59,040 nucleotides of DNA, taken from the NCBI RefSeq assembly GCF_018614205.1, contig NZ_JAGGOS010000114.1:1-59040 (forward strand), in the 5' to 3' direction. The stretch is from Streptomyces sp. ISL-36 (GTDB lineage Bacteria > Actinomycetota > Actinomycetes > Streptomycetales > Streptomycetaceae). Position numbers and translations under genes: made by a program. A model generated the notes under the pieces. That model did not search any database. It was not told where the DNA came from and worked only from the letters and a program-made list of their open reading frames with translations. This document shows positions 15,291 to 24,174 of the stretch, piece by piece (the first letter of the stretch is position 1; each line of letters opens with the position of its first letter).

Positions 15291-16841
15291 ATGACGCGAC
15301 TGCCCGGCACCTACGAGTCGTACTGGATGGAGACCGGGGAGGGCCCCCGACATCCCGGACCGCCCGGCGAAGTGGAGGTCGACGTCGCGGTGGTCGGCGG
15401 AGGCATCGCCGGCATCTGCACGGCCTGGGAACTGGCCCGCGCCGGACGGAGCGTCGCCCTGCTTGAGGCCGACCGCATCGCCGCCGGAGTCACCGGGTAC
15501 ACCACCGCGAAGCTCTCCGCCCAGCACGGGCTCGTCTACGCCCGGCTGCTCAAGTCGTTCGGGGCGGAAGGTGCTCGGCTCTACGCGCGATCGCAGCAGG
15601 AGGCCGTCGAGTACGTCGCCCGTGTCTCGGCGGAGCTGGGGATCGACTGCGACCTGGAGCGCGTCCCGGGCTACACGTACGCCGAGTCGGCGGACGCGGT
15701 CGACCAGCTCAGGGCCGAGGCGGAGGCGGCACGCGAGGCCGGCCTGCCGGCGTCGTTCGTCACGGACACCGGCCTGCCGTACCCCGTCGCGGGTGCGGTC
15801 CGGGTGGAGCAGCAGGCGCAGTTCCATCCGCGCAAGTACCTCCTGGCGCTCGTCGCCGATCTCGTCGGGCGGGGCGGGAAGGTGTACGAGCGGACCCGGA
15901 TCGTCTCCCTCCACGAGGGCAAGCCCTGCCGGCTCACCACCGAAGGCGGGGCGGAGATCGTCGCCCGTGACGTCGTCGTGGCCACGCACTACCCGGTCTT
16001 CGACCGCGCGCTGCTGTTCTCCCGGCTCGAACCGCACCGCGAACTCGTCGTCGCGGCGGCCATTCCCGCCGACCAGGACCCGCGGGGCATGTACATCACC
16101 CAGGAGCAGAACACCCGGTCCGTGCGCACCACGCCGTACGGGGAAGGGCAGCGGCTGCTCATCGTCACCGGGGAGAAGTTCAAACCCGGCGTCGGCGACG
16201 TGAGCGAGCGTTACGAGCGACTCGCCGCCTGGACCGAGGAGCGCTTCCCGTCCGCGCGGATCACCCACCGATGGGCGGCGCAGGACAACACGACCACGGA
16301 CAAGGTGCCGTACGTCGGGCGCTTCCACCCGGGCGCCGAGCACGTGTACGTGGCGACCGGATTCGGCGGGTGGGGCATGAGCAACGGCGTCATGTCCGGC
16401 CGGCTCCTCACCGCGCACATCATGGGCGAGGAACTGCCCTGGACCTCCCTGTACGACCCGCGGCGGCTGCACCCCCGTGAGGCGTCCTCCCTCCTCAAGG
16501 TTCAGGGGTCGGTCGTCAAACACTTCATCGGCGACCGGCTTCGCGGGTCCCACGTGGACAGCGTCGAGGAGATCGCGCCCGGTTCCGGCGCCGTCGTACG
16601 GGTGGGCGGGCGGCGCTGCGCGGTCTACCGCGACGAGAGCGGCACGGCCCACGCCGTGTCGGCGCGCTGCACGCACCTGGGCTGCCTCGTCCACTTCAAC
16701 GACGCCGAGCGGTCCTGGGAGTGCCCCTGCCACGGATCGCGGTTCGGCACCGACGGCGCCGTGATCCAAGGCCCCGCCGTCCGCCCTCTGGAGCCCCGGC
16801 CCCTCCCCGGCGAGTCCGAGGTGTCAGACGTGTCCGACTGA
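15291..16841 (+). CDS. FAD-dependent oxidoreductase fused to a Rieske [2Fe-2S] domain
   Basis: A 516-residue two-domain enzyme. Residues about 30-400 form a DAO-type FAD domain with the dinucleotide-binding motif VVGGGIAGICTAWELARAG and the second FAD contact ATGFGGWGMSNG. Residues about 420-510 form a Rieske domain with CTHLGC and CPCHGS, giving the C-x-H ... C-x2-H ligands of a [2Fe-2S] cluster. Such fusions are common in soil bacteria and probably oxidise an amine or amino acid, passing electrons to the cluster; the substrate is unknown. Start supported by GGGAG nine bases upstream. Its neighbour ctaD is divergent. Confidence 0.85.
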   Translation: MTRLPGTYESYWMETGEGPRHPGPPGEVEVDVAVVGGGIAGICTAWELARAGRSVALLEADRIAAGVTGYTTAKLSAQHGLVYARLLKSFGAEGARLYARSQQEAVEYVARVSAELGIDCDLERVPGYTYAESADAVDQLRAEAEAAREAGLPASFVTDTGLPYPVAGAVRVEQQAQFHPRKYLLALVADLVGRGGKVYERTRIVSLHEGKPCRLTTEGGAEIVARDVVVATHYPVFDRALLFSRLEPHRELVVAAAIPADQDPRGMYITQEQNTRSVRTTPYGEGQRLLIVTGEKFKPGVGDVSERYERLAAWTEERFPSARITHRWAAQDNTTTDKVPYVGRFHPGAEHVYVATGFGGWGMSNGVMSGRLLTAHIMGEELPWTSLYDPRRLHPREASSLLKVQGSVVKHFIGDRLRGSHVDSVEEIAPGSGAVVRVGGRRCAVYRDESGTAHAVSARCTHLGCLVHFNDAERSWECPCHGSRFGTDGAVIQGPAVRPLEPRPLPGESEVSDVSD

Positions 16842-16876
16842 CCGCGGCCGGGCATCGTGCGGACACCGACACCGAC

Positions 16877-16910
16877 CGGACGGCGGCGGCCGGACCGCCG
16901 CCGCCGTCCG
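16877..16910. terminator. bidirectional terminator hairpin
   Basis: A 13-bp perfect stem (16877-16889 with 16898-16910) made of GGC/GCC repeats, between the convergent Rieske and kinase genes. Confidence 0.6.
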
Positions 16911-16945
16911 CGCACCCCGCGGCCGCCACGTACGGCGAGGAAAGC

Positions 16946-17407
16946 TCAGGGCCGCACCTCGAAGCCGCCGCGCCCGTCGAACCGCACCTCGCGGACGGTG
17001 TCGAACCCGTCCGCCGACGACGGTCTGCGCAGCCGCTTCAGCGTGGCCAGGACCCCGACGTCGGGGACACGGTCGCGGCTCCCGCGGGCTTCATTGCGCC
17101 GCAGCGAGCCCGCGAGGTCCGGGGGGAACCAGTAGGCCGTCACCGTGGCGCCGTGGGCGTGGGCGAGCTCCACCAGCGGGCCCCACTCCTGCGGCGAAGG
17201 GTTGGTGTTGTCGACCGCCACCGACCTCCCGGCCGCCAGGGCCTCCCCCGCCAGGCGCATCTGCCGCTGTTGCTTCTTCCGCGCGCCGCGCGGGAACAGG
17301 TCCTTGCTCACCAGCTCGTACCGGCCCGCCAGGCACTGCTCGTAGAAGGTGGACTTCCCCGACGCCTGCAAGCCGACCAGCACGGCCACGTCCCTCACGG
17401 CTGTCAC
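16946..17407 (-). CDS. P-loop kinase-like ATP-binding protein
   Basis: A 153-residue AAA_33/polynucleotide-kinase-type protein. Walker A is GLQASGKST at residues 12-20; SKDLFPR is the usual nucleotide-kinase segment, VAVDNTNPSPQEW supplies the DNT motif that follows strand 3, and ARGSRDRVPDVGV carries the lid arginines. Proteins of this type phosphorylate nucleic-acid ends or small molecules; the substrate here is unknown. The start is a GTG at 17407, just after the pirin stop (17411), so the two are probably co-translated. Confidence 0.75.
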   Translation of the reverse strand: MTAVRDVAVLVGLQASGKSTFYEQCLAGRYELVSKDLFPRGARKKQQRQMRLAGEALAAGRSVAVDNTNPSPQEWGPLVELAHAHGATVTAYWFPPDLAGSLRRNEARGSRDRVPDVGVLATLKRLRRPSSADGFDTVREVRFDGRGGFEVRP

Positions 17408-17410
17408 CCC

Positions 17411-18376
17411 TCAGCGCACCCGACCCCGCGGCTTCAGCGGTGTCGCGGGGAGTTCCGGGGCCGGAAGCGGCGCGCCGTCGTACCCCTTCACCTCGCCGAA
17501 CCTGGTGCCGTTCATCCACGCCTCGCGCGCCTCTTCGATGTCCTGCTGGGACCGTCCGATCCAGTTCCAGAACATGACGATCTCCTCCTCGAACGGCTCG
17601 CCGCCCAGGAGCATCAGGCCGGCGTCCGAGACCGCGCGCAGCGGGAGTTCCGTACGGCCGCAGCCGAGGTAGAGCATCGAGCCGGGCAGGACCGGGACGC
17701 CGTCGACGTGCGCCTCGCCCGACATCGACAGGACCGCGTACTCGAAGTCCGGCTCCAGGGGGAGGTTCGCCTCCGCGCCCGCGGCGAGGGTCAGGTCGGC
17801 GCCGACCAGCGGCGTGTAGGTCGCACCGGGTGACACCGCTCCGTCGAGCGCGCCGAGGATCACCGTGGCCGTGAGGCCGGGAGCGGTGACCTGTGGGAGG
17901 CTCGCGTGGTGCTGGAAATGCGGTTCCACATGGCGGTGGGCGTCCGGGAGCGCCACCCAGAGCTGTGCGCCGTGGAGGAAGCGGGCGTGGGACCTGGGGC
18001 TCTCCTCGGAGTGGGAGATCGCCCGGCCCGAGGTCATCAGGGCCAGCTCGCGGGGGCGTACGGTCTGGAGGCTGCCCGTGCTGTCGCGGTGCAGGATCTC
18101 CCCCTCGTGGAGCCAGCTCACCGTCTGGAGCCCCATGTGCGGGTGCGGCGGGACCTGCATGCCGGGCTCGTCGGCGATGTCGTCGGGACCGTAGTGGTCG
18201 ACGAAGGCCCAGGCGCCCACCATGCGGCGGCCCAGGTTGGGGAGCAGGCGGCGGACCTCGGTCGATTCGCCGAGCCGGACGTGACGGGGGCCGAGGAGTT
18301 CCCGCACCGGTTCGGCGACGACGAAACCACGGCCGCCGCAGACGGTGAGGGTCGCCTCACGATCAAGATTGCTCAT
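17411..18376 (-). CDS. pirin family protein
   Basis: A 321-residue bicupin. The N-terminal cupin has the pirin metal site HPHMG ... HEGE (PPHPHMGLQTVSWLHEGE), with a second conserved element SHSEESP; the C-terminal cupin follows, ending in the FWNWIGRSQQDI segment typical of the family. Pirins are iron-dependent; some are quercetinases, others modulate enzymes or transcription. Length is normal. The ATG at 18376 lies 9 bp after GAATAGG-like purines, a weak binding site. The 150-bp leader shared with the divergent TPR gene is the most AT-rich spot nearby (18427-18460), a likely promoter. Confidence 0.9.
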   Translation of the reverse strand: MSNLDREATLTVCGGRGFVVAEPVRELLGPRHVRLGESTEVRRLLPNLGRRMVGAWAFVDHYGPDDIADEPGMQVPPHPHMGLQTVSWLHEGEILHRDSTGSLQTVRPRELALMTSGRAISHSEESPRSHARFLHGAQLWVALPDAHRHVEPHFQHHASLPQVTAPGLTATVILGALDGAVSPGATYTPLVGADLTLAAGAEANLPLEPDFEYAVLSMSGEAHVDGVPVLPGSMLYLGCGRTELPLRAVSDAGLMLLGGEPFEEEIVMFWNWIGRSQQDIEEAREAWMNGTRFGEVKGYDGAPLPAPELPATPLKPRGRVR

Positions 18377-18528
18377 GGCGCTCAACCTATTCCTGTCCGG
18401 GGAGGAGCTGGGGCGTGCCCACGCGACAATATTAGTGGAATGTTCAACGATATGGGTCTGTTGACGGAGGTGCCGCCCCCAAGAATGGCAGGCGGAGCCG
18501 GTGGTCGGACGCACGGCGAGGGAGAGAC

Positions 18529-18873
18529 ATGAACGACACGTACTACGAGTTCGGAACGGCCGGCGAGCGCTGGGACCGCGCCCAGCTCTTCTTCGAGACG
18601 AAGGAATACCTGACGGCCGCCCGCATCCTGCGCGGTCTGGTCGCCGAGCACCCCGACCAGACGGCCCAGCGCCTGCTGCTCGCCCGCGCCTACTACCACT
18701 CCGCACAGCTCGCCCGTGCCGAGAAGGAGCTCCGAGCCGTTCTGGACCGGGACCCGGTGGAGCAGTACGCCCGGCTGATGCTCGGCCGCACGCTGGAGCG
18801 GCAGGGCCGCGCCGCCGAGGCCGCGCCCCATCTGCGGCTCGCGGCCGCGATGGCCGGCGAGACCCAGGAGTGA
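18529..18873 (+). CDS. small tetratricopeptide-repeat protein
   Basis: 114 residues with about two and a half TPR units: WDRAQLFFETKEYLTAARIL, QRLLLARAYYHSAQLARAEKEL and ARLMLGRTLERQGRAAEAAPHL (each in register at 34-residue spacing). TPRs mediate protein contacts; partner unknown. GGGAGAG precedes the ATG by eight bases. Divergent from pirin and probably sharing its AT-rich leader. Confidence 0.85.
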   Translation: MNDTYYEFGTAGERWDRAQLFFETKEYLTAARILRGLVAEHPDQTAQRLLLARAYYHSAQLARAEKELRAVLDRDPVEQYARLMLGRTLERQGRAAEAAPHLRLAAAMAGETQE

Positions 18874-18958
18874 CCCGCCGCTCCAGGGGCGCGGCCCGGC
18901 GTGTGCCGCGCCGCGCGTCCCGGCCCGTTCGGTAAGGTCCTCGCGGGAGGTTCGAACC

Positions 18959-19414
18959 ATGCGTACGGGACGGCTGGGACGCGGCACCATGCGAGCGGGA
19001 GGTGCCCTCGCGCACCTGCTGCTCGTCGTGGTGCTCGCGCTCGGCGTCTTCGTGATGCACGCGGTGGGCCACCCGGAGGGCTCTTCGGACACGGCGACGA
19101 CCGCCATGGGCCACGCCCCCGACGCCGGACCGGCGGCAGCCGTCGACACGGGTCACCCCTCGACTCACGGCCACCGGGCGAAGGACGGGGCACCCACCTC
19201 CTCCTCGCACGGTCCGGGCACCGGTATGGACATGTCCACGCTCTGCGTGGCCGTGCTCGGCATCTGGGCGCTCGCCCGGCTCGTCCTCGCCGCTCTGCGC
19301 CGTCACCCGGACCGGCTGGTCCGGCTGCTCGGCCGGCTCACGCCCGCGCTGGGGCCGAACGCCCCGCCGCGCCGGCCTCCCGACCTCGCTCAGCTGTCCA
19401 TCCTGCGGATCTAG
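18959..19414 (+). CDS. DUF6153 family membrane protein
   Basis: A 151-residue actinobacterial protein with an N-terminal membrane helix (AHLLLVVVLALGVFVMHAVG), a His/Ser/Thr-rich extracytoplasmic loop with MDMS motif and HGP-, GHP- and GH-type clusters, and a second helix (LCVAVLGIWALARLVLAAL). Families like this often sit next to DUF305 lipoproteins, as here, and the His/Met-rich loop hints at copper or other metal handling. GGGAGG precedes the ATG. Confidence 0.75.
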   Translation: MRTGRLGRGTMRAGGALAHLLLVVVLALGVFVMHAVGHPEGSSDTATTAMGHAPDAGPAAAVDTGHPSTHGHRAKDGAPTSSSHGPGTGMDMSTLCVAVLGIWALARLVLAALRRHPDRLVRLLGRLTPALGPNAPPRRPPDLAQLSILRI

Positions 19415-19528
19415 GCCGATCCCGCCACCGCGGGCGCCTCGCGCTGCCCGCGGACACGTCCCTTCGGCCCTTTCCGCGCGTACGCCGGTCGCGTACGCCG
19501 TACCGACAGCACACGAGGTGTGACACCC

Positions 19529-20200
19529 ATGCGTACCTTCACCCACCCCACCGCCCGGAAGCTCGCCCTGGCAGGCGCCGTCGCCGCCGCCGGTCTTCTG
19601 CTCTCCGCCTGTGGCACCGACGACGACACGATGAGCGGAATGGACCACGGCGGCACCACCTCCGCCGCGCCCTCCGCGCCCTCCACGTCCGCCACGCCGT
19701 CCACGTCCGCCACGGCGGCCGAGAGCCCCGCCCCGGGTGCGTTCAACGACGCGGACGTGATGTTCGCGCAGATGATGATCCCGCACCACCAGCAGGCCCT
19801 GGAGATGGCGGGGCTCGCCGAAGGGCGGGCCGAGGACGCCGACGTCAAGAAGCTCGTCGCCGACATCGAGAAGGCCCAGGATCCCGAGATCCGGAAGATG
19901 AAGGCCTGGCTCAAGGGCTGGGGCAGGCCCGAGTCCGCCGGTCACGGCGACCACGGCGGCCACGGCATGGCCGGGATGATGTCCGAGCAGGACATGAAGG
20001 CTCTCGAAGCGACCAAGGGCAAGGCCTTCGACAGGAAGTTCGCCGAGTTGATGATCGCCCACCACGAAGGGGCGGTCGAAATGGCGAAGTCGGAGCTGAA
20101 GGACGGCCGCAACGAGACGGCCAAGAAGCTCGCCGACGACGTGGTACGGACGCAGTCCGCCGAGGTCGCTCAGTTGCGGAAGATCCTCGACCGACTCTGA
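19529..20200 (+). CDS. DUF305 lipoprotein
   Basis: A 223-residue secreted lipoprotein: signal peptide with lipobox LLSAC, lipidated Cys at residue 28, then a Ser/Thr/Ala linker and a His/Met-rich ferritin-like DUF305 region built of two similar halves (MFAQMMIPHHQQALEMAG and FAELMIAHHEGAVEMAK). The paired HH...M motifs suggest copper or another metal in the periplasm-like space. The ATG at 19529 with GAGGTG upstream is preferred to the GTG at 19520. Paired with DUF6153 and followed by a strong terminator. Confidence 0.9.
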   Translation: MRTFTHPTARKLALAGAVAAAGLLLSACGTDDDTMSGMDHGGTTSAAPSAPSTSATPSTSATAAESPAPGAFNDADVMFAQMMIPHHQQALEMAGLAEGRAEDADVKKLVADIEKAQDPEIRKMKAWLKGWGRPESAGHGDHGGHGMAGMMSEQDMKALEATKGKAFDRKFAELMIAHHEGAVEMAKSELKDGRNETAKKLADDVVRTQSAEVAQLRKILDRL

Positions 20201-20207
20201 CCGTCAC

Positions 20208-20244
20208 CCTGGGGCGGCCCCTCACCGCGAGGGGTCGCCCCAGG
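20208..20244. terminator. bidirectional terminator between DUF305 and amidohydrolase
   Basis: CCTGGGGCGGCCCCTC (20208-20223) pairs with GAGGGGTCGCCCCAGG (20229-20244) with one mismatch and a 5-base loop, between convergent stop codons. Confidence 0.75.
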
Positions 20245-20254
20245 CACGAGGGCG

Positions 20255-21916
20255 TCAGTCGCCCGCCCGTGTCAGGACCACCTCACCGCCGACCACGACG
20301 GTCTCCGCCACCGTGCCGGGGATGTCCTCCGGGTCGACGCGGAGGATGTCGCGGGAGAGGACGACGAAGTCGGCCAGTTTGCCGACGCTCAGCGAACCCC
20401 GCTCGTTCTCCAGGAAATTGGCGTACGCCGACCCCATGGTGTACCCCTCGACGGCGGTGGCGACGTCGATCGTCTCCTCGGGCGTCCAGGGCTCCCCGCC
20501 GCCCGCGAGCGGGCGGCGGGTGACGGCCGAGTAGATGCCGACCATCGGATCCATCTCGGCGACGTTCCAGTCGCTGGACAGGGCGAGGACCGCCCCGGCG
20601 GTGTGCAGGCTGCGCAGGGGCCACGCCTTGTGCCAGCGGTCGGGGCCGATGTTCTCGGCCCAGTCCTGGCCGGGACCCGCGATGTCGGGGGCGGCGTGCC
20701 GGGGCTGCATGCAGGCCACCACGCCGAGTGCGGCGAAGCGCGGGGTGTCGGCCGGGTCGAGGCATTCGACGTGGACGATCTGGTGGCGGGCGTCGCGCGG
20801 CCCGTTGGCGGCGCGGGCGCGGCTCACGGCGTCGAGCACCGTGCGGATGCCACGGTCGCCGGTGGCGTGGACGAAGCACTGGAAGCCGCGGGCGTCGAGG
20901 CGGGTGAGCAGCTCCGCGAACTCCTCCGGCGGATAGAAGGTCTCGCCGCGGTGGTGCCCGCACCCGGCGTACGGCTCCAGGAGCGCGGCCGTGCGGGGTT
21001 CGACGACATCGTCGATGTAGAGCTTGAGCGGTCCGACGCGCATCCGGTCGTCGGCGAACCGCCGTGCCGCCTCGGCGAATGCGTCGAGGTCGGCCTCGGT
21101 GGTCCCGCGTGGGTGGAAGAGGGCCGCGACGATCCGGGAGCGGAGCCGGCCCTCGGCGCGGGCGCGTTCGAAGAGGGCGAGGTCGTCGAGGGAGTTCTGG
21201 GGTTCGACGACGGTGGTGATCCCGTAACCGATGGCGTCGTCGAGGCTCTTGGTGAGCCTGCCGTACTGGCGGTCGGGTGCGGCCCAGGGCACGCCGAGCT
21301 CGCGCAGGGCCCGGTGGCCGTCGCGGGAGAGGCCCTTGACGGCGAAGTCCTTGACGAAGCCGGTGGGTTCGCCGCTGTCGGGGTCGGTGGCGGCCTCACC
21401 GAACGGCAGGCTGGTGCGGCCCTTGCGGATGCCGAGCCGGTGCAGGGCGGCGGTGTTGAGCCAGACGGTGTGCACGTCGTAGCTGAGGACGAGCGCGGGG
21501 GTGTCGCCGGTGACGGGGTCGAGGTCGGCGGCGGTCGGCATGCGGCCGCCGGGGATCGCCGAGTAGTCGAAGGCCTCCGCCTCGATCCAGGCGGCGTCGG
21601 GGTGGGCCGTCCGCCAGGAGGTGATCCGTTCGTGGATCGCTTCGAGGGTCCGGGCGCCCGCGAGTTGGACGCAGGAGTCGTCGGAGCCGAGGCGCACATG
21701 GTTGTGGGCGTCGATGAACCCCGGGAGGGCGAGCCGTCCGCCGGCGTCGATGATCCGGGTGTCGGGTCCCGTCCAGGCGGCCGCGTCGGTGCCGGCACCG
21801 AGCCAGACGATCCGGCCGTCGCGTACGGCGAGCGCCTCGGCCTCGGGCAGTGCGGGGTCGACGGTGTGGATGCGGGCGCCGGTGAGGACGAGGTCGGCGG
21901 GGGCACTGCTGTTCAT
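20255..21916 (-). CDS. YtcJ-type amidohydrolase
   Basis: A 553-residue metal-dependent hydrolase. The N-terminal metal motif is HNH in PGFIDAHNHVRLG, followed by an Asp-rich TIM barrel with VHATGDRG (third metal His) and a C-terminal beta-sandwich ending SVGKLADFVVLSRD. Family members hydrolyse C-N bonds of amides, formamides or cyclic amides; substrate not predictable. It lies 30 bp behind an NCS1 nucleobase-type permease in the same direction, suggesting uptake and hydrolysis of a cyclic amide such as a nucleobase or hydantoin. Confidence 0.85.
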   Translation of the reverse strand: MNSSAPADLVLTGARIHTVDPALPEAEALAVRDGRIVWLGAGTDAAAWTGPDTRIIDAGGRLALPGFIDAHNHVRLGSDDSCVQLAGARTLEAIHERITSWRTAHPDAAWIEAEAFDYSAIPGGRMPTAADLDPVTGDTPALVLSYDVHTVWLNTAALHRLGIRKGRTSLPFGEAATDPDSGEPTGFVKDFAVKGLSRDGHRALRELGVPWAAPDRQYGRLTKSLDDAIGYGITTVVEPQNSLDDLALFERARAEGRLRSRIVAALFHPRGTTEADLDAFAEAARRFADDRMRVGPLKLYIDDVVEPRTAALLEPYAGCGHHRGETFYPPEEFAELLTRLDARGFQCFVHATGDRGIRTVLDAVSRARAANGPRDARHQIVHVECLDPADTPRFAALGVVACMQPRHAAPDIAGPGQDWAENIGPDRWHKAWPLRSLHTAGAVLALSSDWNVAEMDPMVGIYSAVTRRPLAGGGEPWTPEETIDVATAVEGYTMGSAYANFLENERGSLSVGKLADFVVLSRDILRVDPEDIPGTVAETVVVGGEVVLTRAGD

Positions 21917-21946
21917 GCGGAGGAACTTCCTTGTCGTGCGGGGGTG

Positions 21947-23341
21947 TCAGGGCTGGGCGGGCGTGAGGGCGCGGCGCGCGAGGAGGACGTACACGAGCGC
22001 CGAGACCGCGGCGCCCAGCAGGGTGAGGTCGGCGCCGCCGAGCGGGGCGACGAGCGGGCCGGTCCAGAGCTCGGAGTCGCAGGTGAGGGCGGCGAAGACC
22101 ATGCCGGAGAGGAGGGCGGTGAGGCCGGCGGGGTGCCATCCGCCGCGGTACCAGTAGGAGCCGCGCTCCCCCGCGTGCAGAGCGTCGGAGTCGTAGCGGC
22201 AGCGGCGCAGCACCATGTCGGCGAGGAAGACGCCGCCCCAGGGCGCGAAGACGATGATCAGGAGCGAGAGGAAGGAGAGCAGCGAGGTCGTGAAGTCGGT
22301 GAGGAAGAGGGCGCCGAGCGAGCCGAGCGCGGTGACGGCGGCGCTGATCACGATGGCACGGGCGCGGCTCCAGGGGATGCCGAGCACCTGGAGGTTCAGG
22401 CTGGAGGAGTAGAGCGTGATGATCGAGTTGGTGACCGAACCGCCGAGGACCAGGGCGAGGAAGAGCGGCTGGAACCAGCCGGGGAGCAGCCCTTCGGCGC
22501 CCGCGACCGCGTCCGTCATGTCGGCCTGGGTGGCGGCGGCGACGCCCGCGACGCCGAGGGCGACGGAGGAGAGGAAGCCACCGAGCCCGCCGCTCCAGGT
22601 GAGTGCCCGCAGGGTGGCGGTGCGCGGGAGGTAGCGGGTGTAGTCGGCGGGCATCGGGACGTACGAGAAGGGCCCGGCGAGCATCACGACGAAGGCGAGG
22701 CTCCAGCCGGAGGCTCCGGGTCCGGCGGCCGGGGCGGCGGTGTCGGCGCCGGGCAGGACGAGGATCAGCAGGACGGCGAAGCCGACGGCGAGGGCGTAGG
22801 CCATCCAGCGCTCGGCGAACTGGACGGTGGCATGGCCCCACAGGGCGACAGCGAAGGTCATCGCGAGGGTGACGGCCAGGGCGAGGGCGCGGGCGGCGTG
22901 GCCGCCGCTCCAGCCGAGGTCGGCGAGGAACGCTTCGAGGGCGAGGGTGCCGACGACCGTGTTGACGATGGTGTAGCCGATGGAGACGACCCAGTTGAGC
23001 AGTCCGGCCGGCCAGTTGCCGAGGACGCCGAAGGCGGCGCGGGAGATGACGAGTGTGGCCGTGCCGGTGCGGACGCCGCTGAGCCCGGCGGCGCTGATGG
23101 CGAAGAAGGAGAGGCCGCCGAGGACGACGACGGCGGTGGCCTGCCAGAAGGAGAGGCCGAAGGCGACGGCGAGGGCGCCGTTGATCACATAGGTGAAGGT
23201 GAGGTTGGAGCCGAACCAGAGCCAGAAGAGGTCCTTGGGGCTGCCGTGCCGTTCGGCGTCGGGGATGGGGTCGATGCCGTGGCCCTCGACCTGGAAGACC
23301 TCGTCGCGGCCGGTGTCCGCCGCTCTCGCCTGCTGCGCCAT
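21947..23341 (-). CDS. NCS1-family cytosine/purine/hydantoin-type permease
   Basis: A 464-residue transporter with twelve predicted membrane helices, belonging to NCS1 (N terminus GSPKDLFWLWFGSNLTFTYVINGALA and the helix-1/6 glycines typical of CodB/PucI-like symporters). These carry nucleobases or hydantoins with Na+ or H+. The ATG at 23341 has GGGGGAG five bases upstream and is preferred over the GTG at 23347. It forms an operon with the amidohydrolase and is divergent from a TetR gene across a 15-bp-arm operator that would cover its promoter. Confidence 0.9.
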   Translation of the reverse strand: MAQQARAADTGRDEVFQVEGHGIDPIPDAERHGSPKDLFWLWFGSNLTFTYVINGALAVAFGLSFWQATAVVVLGGLSFFAISAAGLSGVRTGTATLVISRAAFGVLGNWPAGLLNWVVSIGYTIVNTVVGTLALEAFLADLGWSGGHAARALALAVTLAMTFAVALWGHATVQFAERWMAYALAVGFAVLLILVLPGADTAAPAAGPGASGWSLAFVVMLAGPFSYVPMPADYTRYLPRTATLRALTWSGGLGGFLSSVALGVAGVAAATQADMTDAVAGAEGLLPGWFQPLFLALVLGGSVTNSIITLYSSSLNLQVLGIPWSRARAIVISAAVTALGSLGALFLTDFTTSLLSFLSLLIIVFAPWGGVFLADMVLRRCRYDSDALHAGERGSYWYRGGWHPAGLTALLSGMVFAALTCDSELWTGPLVAPLGGADLTLLGAAVSALVYVLLARRALTPAQP

Positions 23342-23358
23342 ACCCACTCCCCCAGAGT

Positions 23359-23393
23359 TTGAATGCCGTTCTAGAACTTAGAACGGCATTCAA
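23359..23393. promoter_or_regulatory. long perfect operator between permease and TetR genes
   Basis: TTGAATGCCGTTCTA, GAACT, then the exact reverse complement of the left arm: a 15-5-15 perfect inverted repeat. It starts 18 bp before the permease ATG and is the obvious TetR binding site. Confidence 0.8.
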
Positions 23394-23439
23394 GATGTGG
23401 GAGAGGTGGGCGCCCCGTCAAGACCTCGGCGGCCGCGGT

Positions 23440-23445
23440 TAGAGT
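23440..23445 (+). promoter_or_regulatory. -10 box of the tetR gene
   Basis: TAGAGT with GTCAAG 17 bp upstream (23417-23422) is the best promoter candidate for the TetR gene; it lies 46 bp beyond the operator. Confidence 0.35.
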
Positions 23446-23489
23446 CGTGACCGTCGGTACGGGACGAACGGACCGCCCGTACCGGGGCG

Positions 23490-24119
23490 ATGGAGGCGGA
23501 ACGGGTGGCAGGGGCAGCACGACGGCGCGACGGGCACATCACCCGGGAGCGGATGCTCGAGGAGGCCATGACGGCCATCGCCGAGGACGGCCTGGCGGGG
23601 CTCACCATGGCGGCGCTCGCGGAACGTCTGGGCACGAGCGGTGGCCACATCCTGTACTACTTCGGCAGCAAGGACCTGCTGCTGCTCGCCGCCCTGCGCT
23701 GGAGCGAGGCGGCCTTGGCCGAGGAGCGCGGGGCGCTGCTGTCCCGGCGGCTGACGGCGGAGCGCAAACTGGACCTCTTCCTGCGGCTCTACCTTCCGCG
23801 CGGCCCCCGTGACCCACGCTGGATGCTGTGGATCGAGCTCTGGGCCCGCACCCCGGCGAACGACTCCCTGCGCGAGGCCCAGCGCGATCTGGACCGCGGC
23901 TGGCAGGACGACCTGGAGGCGCTGCTCGCCAAGGGGGTGGCGCAGGCCCGTTTCGCACCGATGGACGCGGCCGAGGTGACCGCCCGGGCCTCCGAACTCC
24001 TCGCGATGCTCGACGGGTTGAGCACGCGCGTGGTGCTCGGCCAGGAGTCCGGGCGCGACGCCCGCCCCGCACTGGAGACGGCCCGTGCGGCGGCGGGGTT
24101 GCTGGTTCCGCGGGCGTGA
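23490..24119 (+). CDS. TetR family regulator
   Basis: 209 residues with a TetR_N helix-turn-helix at about 20-65 (MLEEAMTAIAEDGLAGLTMAALAERLG and SGGHILYYFGSKDLLL) and a helical ligand-binding core. Likely represses the divergent permease-amidohydrolase operon through the operator at 23359-23393, released by the transported compound. An alternative GTG start at 23505 has a better ribosome binding site (GGAGG eight bases upstream) and would remove five residues. Confidence 0.9.
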   Translation: MEAERVAGAARRRDGHITRERMLEEAMTAIAEDGLAGLTMAALAERLGTSGGHILYYFGSKDLLLLAALRWSEAALAEERGALLSRRLTAERKLDLFLRLYLPRGPRDPRWMLWIELWARTPANDSLREAQRDLDRGWQDDLEALLAKGVAQARFAPMDAAEVTARASELLAMLDGLSTRVVLGQESGRDARPALETARAAAGLLVPRA

Positions 24120-24174
24120 GGCGGCCTGGGAACGGGCACGGTCGGCATTGCTTCCCGCCCCGACGAGGGGGAGT

